9,096 bases of DNA, taken from the NCBI GenBank assembly GCA_028820035.1, contig JAPPKI010000505.1:1-9096 (forward strand). Direction: 5' to 3'. A program made the position numbers and the translations under genes. Under the pieces are notes generated by a model that saw only the letters and a list, made by a program, of their open reading frames with translations, made no database searches and was not told the DNA's origin. Positions within the stretch are counted from its first letter, which is position 1, and each line of letters opens with the position of its first letter. This document shows, one piece after another, positions 1-4,771 of the stretch. This stretch comes from a bacterium. GTDB lineage: Bacteria > Actinomycetota > Acidimicrobiia > Acidimicrobiales > Bin134.

Positions 1-103
1 GGCAGGCCTGGGTGCCGGAGTAGTCGAACTCGCAGGCCTGGCCGATCACGATGGGACCCGACCCGATCAGCAGAATCGACTCGATGTCGGTTCTCTTAGG
101 CAT
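1..103 (-). CDS. carB: Carbamoyl-phosphate synthase large subunit, N-terminal fragment (cut by window edge)
   Basis: Only the first 34 codons are present; the gene continues beyond position 1. The product would use ammonia delivered from CarA, bicarbonate and two ATP to make carbamoyl phosphate for pyrimidine and arginine synthesis. The fragment starts [10 protein letters not shown] and continues [20 protein letters not shown], which is the standard CarB N-terminus opening the first ATP-grasp half. The ATG at 103 is the only one of three identical upstream ATGCCTAA contexts that opens this frame; the ATGs at 164 and 225 are in the other two frames and stop early. The ribosome binding site is weak (GGGTGG, 4 nt spacing) and lies in the 3' arm of a possible hairpin within a 61-bp repeat. 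Identity is certain; its translation signals are unusual. Confidence 0.97.
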   Translation of the reverse strand, partial: MPKRTDIESILLIGSGPIVIGQACEFDYSGTQAC

Positions 104-164
104 GGCACCACCCGATTAGAAGTGGTTGCACTGACTGCCGACGATTTCCGGTTCTTTTAGGCAT
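96..164 (-). promoter_or_regulatory. Bridging mini-ORF 2 between carA and carB (22 codons)
   Basis: Reads MPKRTGNRRQ...LLIGWCHA and stops at TAA 98-96, inside codons 2-3 of carB, giving an 8-nt overlap ATGCCTAA with the carB start. Its own ATG at 164 sits in the same ATGCCTAA overlap with the stop of the preceding mini-ORF. The only Shine-Dalgarno candidate is GGGTGG 4 nt upstream. No similarity to a known peptide is recognised beyond its first five residues, which equal the CarB N-terminus. It may be translated by ribosomes leaving mini-ORF 1 and pass them to carB, or it may be a passive product of the repeat. Confidence 0.4.
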
Positions 165-225
165 GGCACCACCCGATTCGAAGTGGTTGCACTGACTGCC
201 GACGATTTCCGGTTCTTTTAGGCAT
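157..225 (-). promoter_or_regulatory. Bridging mini-ORF 1 between carA and carB (22 codons)
   Basis: Reads MPKRTGNRRQ...LRIGWCHA, differing from mini-ORF 2 by one residue (Arg for Leu). Its ATG at 225-223 overlaps the carA stop (TAA 220-218) in the string ATGCCTAA. Within the carA 3' end a GGAG (232-235) lies 6 nt upstream of this ATG, a better ribosome site than the one ahead of carB. Its TAA at 159-157 overlaps the ATG of mini-ORF 2 in the same way. The position is where a directly coupled carB start would be expected, so this is plausibly the displaced ancestral carB start site. Confidence 0.42.
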
Positions 226-1366
226 GGGTTGCTCCACCGAGCAGTTGGCCCTGGGCTGGGCCTGACTCAGTTGTATGGAGGCCGTCCATGAGCTCGTCGA
301 ACTGAGCAAACAGATAGCGGGAGTCGTGGGGGCCGGGGCCGGCTTCAGGGTGGTACTGCACGCTGAACGCGGGCAGGTCGCGGCAGCGCAGGCCCTCCAC
401 GGTGTGGTCGTTGAGGTTGATGTGGGTGATGTCGGCACCACCTATGGAGCTGTCGGCCACGCAGAAGTTGTGGTTCTGGCTGGTGATCTCCACCGTGCCG
501 GTGGCCAGGTTTCGCACCGGGTGGTTGCCGCCGTGGTGGCCGAAGGGCAGTTTGTAGGTCTCGCCGCCCAGCGCCGCGGCCAGAAGCTGGTGGCCTAGGC
601 AGATTCCGAAGATCGGTACCTCGCCCAGCAGTCCTGAGATAGTTCCCCCCGCGCCCGCTACCGCCTCCGGATCGCCGGGTCCGTTCGACAAGAACACCCC
701 GTCGGGCTGTCGGGCCAAGATGTCGGCCGCAGACGTACTGGCGGGCACCACCTCCACGTGGGCGATGGTCCGCAAGTGGCGCACGATGGTGGCCTTAAGC
801 CCAAAATCCAGGGCCACCACTCGATGGGGAGGCTTTCCGCCTTCCCTCGTGCTGGTGAAGTGCTCGGACTCCGAGCGAGTGACGGTGGCCACCAGGTCGA
901 TGCCGTCGGTGCCGGGCTCAGCTGCGGCGGCAGCCCTCAGGTCGGATTCTGAGGCGGTACCGAAAGCACCGGGCATGGCGCCGGCGTCGCGGATGTGGGT
1001 GGTGAGCCGCCGGGTGTCCACCCCTGCGAGACCGGCAATGCCCTGGTTGACCAAGAAAGCCTCCAAGTCGCCGGTTGAGCGCCAGTTGGAGCGGCGGCGG
1101 GCCATGTCCCGCACGATCACCCCCCGGCAAAAGGGTCGGCGGCTCTCGTGATCGGCCGGCGCCACGCCGTAGTTGCCGATGTGGGGGTAGGTGAAGGTGA
1201 TGATCTGCCCGGCGTAGGACGGATCGGTGATCACCTCCTGATAGCCGGTGAGCACGGTGTTGAACACCACCTCTCCCGAGGTGATTCCGCCGGGCACCTC
1301 CGCGCCTATGGCCTCCCCCTCGAACACCTCCCCGTCGCTGAGAACCAGTGCCGCCTCGCGGATCAT
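218..1366 (-). CDS. carA: Carbamoyl-phosphate synthase small subunit (glutamine amidotransferase)
   Basis: 382 residues, the usual CarA length. It hydrolyses glutamine and channels ammonia to CarB. The N-terminal domain shows the conserved GYQEVITDPSYAGQI stretch; the C-terminal class I amidotransferase domain shows the nucleophile in GICLGHQ (about Cys256) and HPEAGPGP (about His339 and Glu341). The start at ATG 1366 matches the family N-terminus (MIREAALVLSDGEVFEG) and has GGAGG at 1374-1378 with 7-nt spacing; the frame stays open upstream to 1522, but that extension is not CarA-like and overlaps pyrC. The last roughly 18 residues (GPAQGQLLGGATHA end) look like a non-conserved tail. Downstream lies the repeat-bearing junction to carB; upstream a 37-nt gap from pyrC is bridged by a mini-ORF. 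Confidence 0.98.
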   Translation of the reverse strand: MIREAALVLSDGEVFEGEAIGAEVPGGITSGEVVFNTVLTGYQEVITDPSYAGQIITFTYPHIGNYGVAPADHESRRPFCRGVIVRDMARRRSNWRSTGDLEAFLVNQGIAGLAGVDTRRLTTHIRDAGAMPGAFGTASESDLRAAAAAEPGTDGIDLVATVTRSESEHFTSTREGGKPPHRVVALDFGLKATIVRHLRTIAHVEVVPASTSAADILARQPDGVFLSNGPGDPEAVAGAGGTISGLLGEVPIFGICLGHQLLAAALGGETYKLPFGHHGGNHPVRNLATGTVEITSQNHNFCVADSSIGGADITHINLNDHTVEGLRCRDLPAFSVQYHPEAGPGPHDSRYLFAQFDELMDGLHTTESGPAQGQLLGGATHA

Positions 1367-1410
1367 GGCGTGGCCTCCAAAGCCGATGCCCGCACCGGTC
1401 GGATCATGGC
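1359..1410. repeat. 11-bp direct repeat flanking the pyrC/carA gap
   Basis: On the minus strand GCCATGATCCG occurs at 1410-1400, spanning the pyrC stop, and again at 1369-1359, spanning the carA start, 41 bp apart. Both copies contain ATGA. The bases between have diverged, but a purine-rich ribosome site precedes the ATG in both copies (AGGAG at 1416-1420, GGAGG at 1374-1378). This is what an old tandem duplication of the gene junction would leave. Confidence 0.7.
1363..1407 (-). promoter_or_regulatory. Bridging mini-ORF between pyrC and carA (14 codons)
   Basis: Reads MIRPVRASALEATP and stops. Its ATG (1407-1405) overlaps the pyrC stop TGA (1406-1404) as ATGA, and its stop TGA (1365-1363) overlaps the carA ATG (1366-1364) as ATGA. 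AGGAG at 1416-1420, inside the pyrC 3' end, is 8 nt upstream of its start, so initiation is plausible. The carA ribosome site GGAGG lies inside this ORF. The first three residues, MIR, equal those of CarA. Function unknown; possible translational relay or duplication remnant. Confidence 0.42.
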
Positions 1411-2675
1411 CGCATCTCCTGATCGACCAGCACCGGAAGACCGCCGACAATGGTGTGGCGAACCCGTCCGCGCACTTGGCGTCCGGCGTAAGGAGTGTTG
1501 CGGGAGCGGCTGGCCAGGGCATCGGGATCGACAGTCCATGTCTCGTTGGGGTCGAATACGCACAGGTTGGCCGGCCCGCCGGGGGCGATCGGCACCCCGT
1601 GTACCCCCTTCAGACCGGCGATGGCTGCGGGTTGCCAGCTGAGCAGCCCCACCACCTCGGCCAAGGGCAGGTTGAGCTCGGTGAGTGCCAAAGCCAAGGC
1701 AGTCTCCAAACCGAGCATTCCCGGTGGCGCCTGGTCGAAGGGCATCTCCTTGGTGTCAGGAGAATGGGGGGCGTGGTCGGTGGCGATGGCATCGACGGCC
1801 CCGTCGGACAGACCCTCGCGCACCGCGTCTCGATCATCCGCTGGGCGCAAGGGCGGGTTGACCTTGAATACCGGATCGTAGGAGGCGCAGGCCTCGTCGG
1901 TGAGGGTGAAATGGTGGGTGGCGGCCTCGGCGGTCACCTCCACCCCAGCCTCGCGGGCAGCCCGCACCATGGCGATAGAGCCCCGGGTGGACAGGTGTTG
2001 GAAGTGGATGGGAGCGCCGGTGAAGCGGCTGAGGGCGATGTCCCGCATGACCATGAGCTCCTCGGCCTCGGCAGGCACGCCGGCAATGCCCAGGCGGCTG
2101 GACCACTCCCCCTCGTGCATGTGGCCCCCGGCGGCTAGGGAGTCGACCTCGCAGTGCTGGGCCAGCACCACTCCCAGCCCGGCGGCGTACTCCATGGCCC
2201 GGCGCATGAGCCCGGCTTCTTGGACCCCGTTGCCGTCGTCGGTGAACAGCCGCACGCCCAGCGCGGCCATCTCGGCCATGGGGGCTAGTTGCTCGCCTTT
2301 GCGGCCAACGGTGATGGCCCCAGAGGTGTACACGTCGCACGGGGCCAGGCGCCCCAGTGCCAGCACTTCCTGGACCACTGCGGCGCAGTCGATGGGCGGG
2401 TTGGTGTTGGGCATGGCCACCACCGCGCTGTACCCGCCCCGTACCGCGGCCCAGCTCCCGGTCTCAATGGTCTCGGCCTCCTCGGCGCCGGGCTGGCGCA
2501 GGTGGGCGTGGATATCCACGAAGCCGGGGGCCACCACGCAGCCCGAAGCGTCCAAGACCTCATCGCCAGACAGGTCGGGGCCGACCGCGACAACCAGCCC
2601 GTCTTCCACCGCCACATCAGCGTTGCGCTCTCCGGTCTGGTCGATGACCAATCCGCCCTTGATCACTGTGCTCAT
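1404..2675 (-). CDS. pyrC: Dihydroorotase
   Basis: 423 residues, typical of class I dihydroorotases. It cyclises N-carbamoyl-aspartate to dihydroorotate, step three of pyrimidine synthesis. The amidohydrolase metal site is visible: DIHAHLRQPG (His56, His58), FTDDGNGVQ (Asp146/147), HCE (His174), the metal-ligand His in FQHLST (about His227) and the catalytic Asp in ATDHAPHS (Asp300). The ATG at 2675 begins MSTVIKGGLVID, the expected N-terminal beta strand, with AAGGA at 2684-2688 and 8-nt spacing; the open frame upstream to 2792 overlaps pyrB and is not dihydroorotase-like. It is separated from pyrB by 19 nt and from carA by 37 nt, both bridged by mini-ORFs. All catalytic residues look intact, so this should be an active enzyme rather than a pseudo-dihydroorotase partner of PyrB. 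Confidence 0.98.
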   Translation of the reverse strand: MSTVIKGGLVIDQTGERNADVAVEDGLVVAVGPDLSGDEVLDASGCVVAPGFVDIHAHLRQPGAEEAETIETGSWAAVRGGYSAVVAMPNTNPPIDCAAVVQEVLALGRLAPCDVYTSGAITVGRKGEQLAPMAEMAALGVRLFTDDGNGVQEAGLMRRAMEYAAGLGVVLAQHCEVDSLAAGGHMHEGEWSSRLGIAGVPAEAEELMVMRDIALSRFTGAPIHFQHLSTRGSIAMVRAAREAGVEVTAEAATHHFTLTDEACASYDPVFKVNPPLRPADDRDAVREGLSDGAVDAIATDHAPHSPDTKEMPFDQAPPGMLGLETALALALTELNLPLAEVVGLLSWQPAAIAGLKGVHGVPIAPGGPANLCVFDPNETWTVDPDALASRSRNTPYAGRQVRGRVRHTIVGGLPVLVDQEMRP

Positions 2676-2698
2676 CGGGGGTTTCCTTCGGGGCTCAT
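2672..2698 (-). promoter_or_regulatory. Bridging mini-ORF between pyrB and pyrC (8 codons)
   Basis: Reads MSPEGNPR and stops. The ATG (2698-2696) overlaps the pyrB stop as ATGA (2698-2695) and the TGA (2674-2672) overlaps the pyrC ATG as ATGA (2675-2672). A strong GGAGG at 2705-2709, inside the last pyrB codons, lies 6 nt upstream of the mini-ORF start, better than many gene starts here. Both start contexts share ATGAGC. The pyrC ribosome site AAGGA lies inside the mini-ORF. It may hand ribosomes from pyrB to pyrC. Confidence 0.42.
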
Positions 2699-3633
2699 GT
2701 GCCGCCTCCCTCGGGGCGCAAATCAGGATCGGCGGCCAACAGCAGATAGAGGACGGCCATCCGCACCGCAACTCCGTGACGCACCTGCTCATTTAGGGTG
2801 GCATTGGGCTGGTCCAGTACCTCGGGGGCGATCTCCACGCCCCGGTTCACCGGGCCGGGGTGCATTACCAGCGCGTCGGGATGCAGGCGGGCGGCCCGAG
2901 CTACCGTGAGCCCCCACTGGGCGGTGTATTCCCGTAGCGAAGGCAGCAGGGCCTCAGACTGGCGCTCTTTCTGCACCCGCAGCCCGTAAACCACATCGCA
3001 GTCGCTGAGCACGGCGTCGAGGCTGAAGCTGATGTCCACCGGCCACGAACCCACCTCCGGAGGCAACAGGGTAGGAGGCGCCACCAGCGTGACCTTCGCC
3101 CCCAGCGCGGTGAACGCCATCACGCAGGAGCGAGCCACCCGGGAGTGTTTGACATCGCCCACGATGACGATGCGTCGACCGGCCACAGATCCCAGCCGAT
3201 CACGGATGGTGTAGCAATCGAGCAACGCCTGGGTGGGGTGCTCATGCCAGCCATCCCCCGCGTTGATCACGCTGGCATGGGTCCAGGCCGCGGTCTGCTG
3301 GGGCACTCCCGCCGAGCGGTGGCGAACGACAATGGCATCGGGACCCATGGCCGAAACGGTGGCCACGGTGTCGCGCACCGACTCCCCCTTGTTGACCGAA
3401 GAAGCCGACACGCTGAAGCCCATGACGTCGGCGGAGAGGCGCCGAGCCGCCACCTCGAACGAGAGCCGGGTCCGAGTGGAGTCCTCATAGAACAGCATGG
3501 CCACCGTCTTGCCCCGCAGGGCAGGAACCTTGGGAATGGGCCGCTGCGATACTTCCGTGAAGTGGTCGGCCAACCGGCACACCTCATCGATACCCTCAGC
3601 ACCGAGATCGTTGATCGAGAGAAGGTGCTTCAT
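2695..3633 (-). CDS. pyrB: Aspartate carbamoyltransferase catalytic subunit
   Basis: 312 residues, the standard catalytic-chain length. It joins carbamoyl phosphate and aspartate to form N-carbamoyl-aspartate. The carbamoyl-phosphate binding loop is DSTRTRLSFE (Ser52-Thr55), followed by the SSVNKGES loop that supplies Lys82 to the neighbouring subunit's active site, the HPTQALLD motif (about 132-139) and MHPGPVNRGVEI near the C-terminus. No regulatory pyrI follows, so allosteric control of the E. coli type is not expected from this locus. The start ATG (3633) overlaps the pyrR stop as ATGA, and GGGGAG at 3642-3647 gives a ribosome site with 8-nt spacing, so translation is probably coupled to pyrR. 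Expression should follow the PyrR leader upstream. Confidence 0.98.
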   Translation of the reverse strand: MKHLLSINDLGAEGIDEVCRLADHFTEVSQRPIPKVPALRGKTVAMLFYEDSTRTRLSFEVAARRLSADVMGFSVSASSVNKGESVRDTVATVSAMGPDAIVVRHRSAGVPQQTAAWTHASVINAGDGWHEHPTQALLDCYTIRDRLGSVAGRRIVIVGDVKHSRVARSCVMAFTALGAKVTLVAPPTLLPPEVGSWPVDISFSLDAVLSDCDVVYGLRVQKERQSEALLPSLREYTAQWGLTVARAARLHPDALVMHPGPVNRGVEIAPEVLDQPNATLNEQVRHGVAVRMAVLYLLLAADPDLRPEGGGT

Positions 3634-4196
3634 TTGACAATCTCCCCGAGGTCGATGCCGTCGCGGTGGGCATCCACCATCTCGTCGCGGCGAGTGGGCA
3701 GGTTCTTGCCCACGAAGTCGGGGCGGATGGGCAGTTCCCGATGGCCTCGGTCCACCATCACCGCCAACTGCACCGTCCGCGGCCTTCCGTAGCTGTTCAG
3801 CGCGTCGAGCGCGGCCCGGATGGTCCGGCCGGTGTACAGCACGTCGTCGACGATCACTACTGCTTGGCCATCGAGATTGAACGGAATCTTGGTGGGCGCC
3901 TCCGGCAGCAATGGGCGCAAGCCGATGTCGTCGCGATGGAAGGCCACATCCAGGGTGCCCAAGGGAGGCTCGACTCCTTCGATCTCATTGAGGGCACTGG
4001 CGATGTCTGCGGCCAGCCACACCCCGCCGGTCTGCAAACCCACGATCACTACGCCGTCAAGGCCCTGATTGCGCTCGATGATCTCGTGGGCCATGCGCCA
4101 TGTCGCCCGCTTGATGTCCTCGGCTTCCATCACCCGGGTACGGGCAGCGAAAACGCCCCCATAGGGGGGCGTTCGACGGCGCTCGCGTTCAGCCAA
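3630..4196 (-). CDS. pyrR: PyrR, pyrimidine operon RNA-binding regulator / uracil phosphoribosyltransferase
   Basis: From the TTG at 4196 the product is 188 residues, close to other PyrR proteins. It binds UMP/UTP and a hairpin in pyr mRNA to lower expression, and usually has some uracil phosphoribosyltransferase activity. The PRPP loop VVIVDDVLYTGRT (about 113-125) and the VDRGHRELPIR...VGKN block (about 149-165) are clear. TTG is preferred because GGAGG (4206-4210) lies 9 nt upstream and the length fits; the later GTG (4133) or ATG (4130), giving 166 residues, lacks a ribosome site. Two differences from B. subtilis PyrR, recalled from memory, are a Trp where Thr18 lies beside the RNA-binding His22 (RATWRMAHEII), and TGG for TRG in the VGLQTGGVWLA loop. 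The stop overlaps pyrB. Family identity is firm, the start less so. Confidence 0.95.
   Translation of the reverse strand: MAERERRRTPPYGGVFAARTRVMEAEDIKRATWRMAHEIIERNQGLDGVVIVGLQTGGVWLAADIASALNEIEGVEPPLGTLDVAFHRDDIGLRPLLPEAPTKIPFNLDGQAVVIVDDVLYTGRTIRAALDALNSYGRPRTVQLAVMVDRGHRELPIRPDFVGKNLPTRRDEMVDAHRDGIDLGEIVK
4151..4173 (-). terminator. Perfect 9-bp stem-loop followed by TTTT near the pyrR start (candidate attenuator)
   Basis: On the minus strand AACGCCCCC (4173-4165) pairs perfectly with GGGGGCGTT (4160-4152) around a CTAT loop, and the RNA continues as UU beyond the stem, making a four-U run. This is the shape of a weak intrinsic terminator. If pyrR starts at TTG 4196 the hairpin lies inside codons about 8-16 (..TPPYGGVF..); if it starts at 4130 it lies in the untranslated leader. 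Attenuation fits its position after the PyrR hairpin, but the short U run leaves doubt. Confidence 0.5.
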
Positions 4197-4212
4197 ACTC
4201 GGTTTCCTCCAT
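4189..4212 (-). promoter_or_regulatory. Possible 7-codon leader ORF overlapping the pyrR TTG start
   Basis: ATG at 4212 reads MEETEFG and stops at TGA 4191-4189. The stop overlaps the proposed pyrR TTG start in the 8-nt string TTGGCTGA, the same geometry as ATGCCTAA at carA/carB. It has no good ribosome site of its own; the GGAGG serving pyrR lies within it. It may be chance. Confidence 0.2.
4206..4210 (-). promoter_or_regulatory. Strong ribosome binding site ahead of pyrR
   Basis: GGAGG on the minus strand, 9 nt before the TTG at 4196 and only 4 nt after the base of the PyrR-binding hairpin. It decides the proposed pyrR start, because no comparable site precedes the downstream ATG at 4130. 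Its closeness to the hairpin suggests bound PyrR could block ribosome access. Confidence 0.7.
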
Positions 4213-4214
4213 GT

Positions 4215-4245
4215 CCGTATGGGCCTCGCCGGACCCACTTCACGG
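4215..4245 (-). promoter_or_regulatory. PyrR-binding hairpin in the pyr operon leader
   Basis: The upper stem TGGGTC (4237-4232) pairs with GGCCCA (4225-4220), closing the hexaloop CGGCGA, which fits the known PyrR loop consensus CNGNGA; the full core TCCGGCGAGG fits UCCNGNGAGG. A purine internal loop GAAG (4241-4238) opposite one T (4219) separates it from a lower stem CCGT (4245-4242) with ACGG (4218-4215). This is the architecture of PyrR-binding loops described for Bacillus pyr mRNA. It lies between the candidate promoter and the pyrR ribosome site. PyrR-dependent translational repression is known in mycobacteria and fits this spacing. Confidence 0.85.
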
Positions 4246-4256
4246 GTGTTCAAGGA

Positions 4257-4284
4257 ACTATACACCCGCCGCTGTTCAGTTCAG
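4257..4284 (-). promoter_or_regulatory. Candidate promoter of the pyrR-pyrB-pyrC-carA-carB operon
   Basis: A TATAGT -10 element (4262-4257) lies 16 nt after a poor -35 candidate CTGAAC (4284-4279). Transcription would start near 4250, a few bases before the PyrR-binding hairpin, which is where a promoter is needed. The -35 match is only three of six, so the assignment rests mainly on the -10 and on position. Confidence 0.5.
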
Positions 4285-4295
4285 GGATGGTATTT

Positions 4296-4736
4296 CTATA
4301 GGTCCTCTTTTTGGCCCTCAGATGGCCGAACGACGGCTGCCACCTGCGACAACAGGCCGTTGATGAACCCCGCGGAGGCCGGAGTGGAGTACTCGTGGGC
4401 CAACTCCACTGCCTCGTTGATGATCACGGCCACAGAGATATCGGTGCTGTGGGCGAGCTCAAAGCTGGCTAAACGCAGAATGGCCCGATCAAGCGCTGGC
4501 ATCCGGGCTACCGGCCATCGATCGGAGAACTCCTCCAAGCGGGCGTCGATTTCGTTTTGGTGCTCGGCCGCCCCGCTCACCAGCGTGTGGGCGTAGGGGT
4601 CGAGAGGCAATTCTTGGTCGGCCAGCAATTCAGCCATGTCCGCGCCCTTAGTCTCGGCCTCATAGAGCAGGCCCAGCGCCCGTTCCCTCACTTGGCGGCG
4701 CTGTGACCCGGCAACCAGCGGATCGGGCGAGCTCAT
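4296..4736 (-). CDS. nusB: Transcription antitermination factor NusB
   Basis: 146 residues, the normal NusB length. NusB with NusE (ribosomal protein S10) binds boxA RNA and supports antitermination on rRNA operons. The N-terminal SQRRQVRERALGLLYEAE and the C-terminal DISVAVIINEAVELAHEYST with AGFINGLL are diagnostic of the all-helical NusB fold. The ATG at 4736 follows the efp stop by 35 nt; the nearest ribosome site is weak (CGGTGA), and a stop codon 3 nt before the ATG ends a TTG-initiated open frame that starts on the efp stop. The downstream gap of about 100 nt to pyrR holds a new promoter and leader, so nusB is probably the last gene of the upstream unit, although no clear terminator separates them. 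Confidence 0.97.
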   Translation of the reverse strand: MSSPDPLVAGSQRRQVRERALGLLYEAETKGADMAELLADQELPLDPYAHTLVSGAAEHQNEIDARLEEFSDRWPVARMPALDRAILRLASFELAHSTDISVAVIINEAVELAHEYSTPASAGFINGLLSQVAAVVRPSEGQKEDL

Positions 4737-4771
4737 TTGTCACCGAGGAGTCGTCGAGGGCGCCGGAATGC

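Larger units (their letters stand above)
89..227. repeat. 61-bp tandem repeat, 2.3 copies, between carA and carB
   Basis: Copy 1 is 89-149, copy 2 is 150-210, and a 17-bp partial third copy is 211-227. Copies 1 and 2 differ at only two positions. One changes AAG to AAA in the fourth codon after the ATG; the other is C/A in what would be a hairpin loop. Each copy carries, on the minus strand, the carB start context ATGCCTAA(A/G)AGAACC and, upstream of it, GGGTGG. A possible hairpin in each full copy pairs 105-111 with 122-129 (copy 1) and 166-172 with 183-190 (copy 2), 7 bp with one bulged base and a 10-nt loop, and covers the GGTGG. The unit is not a multiple of three, so each copy shifts the reading frame. 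Confidence 0.97.

Noticed and set aside
164..225. Alternative carB starts at ATG 164 or 225
   Set aside because: Both are out of frame with carB and reach a TAA after 22 codons, so they cannot encode extended CarB.
89..227. CRISPR array or dispersed intergenic element in the carA/carB gap
   Set aside because: The copies are directly adjacent with no spacers, only 2.3 copies exist, and the unit contains the carB start sequence, pointing to a local duplication.
1367..1522. N-terminal extension of carA upstream of 1366
   Set aside because: It lies within pyrC, is not CarA-like, and the ATG at 1366 has GGAGG and the family N-terminus. The same reasoning excludes the extensions of pyrC (to 2792), pepQ (to 6744) and aroQ (to 6977).
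1248..2796. Long open frames on the plus strand opposite carA and pyrC (for example 1248-2138 and 1900-2796)
   Set aside because: They lie antisense to genes with intact catalytic motifs, their translations are low-complexity and unlike any family, and such antisense frames are expected in GC-rich coding DNA.
4197..4265. pyrR start at GTG 4265
   Set aside because: That start lies within the promoter -10 region and ahead of the PyrR hairpin; the frame is simply open through the leader.
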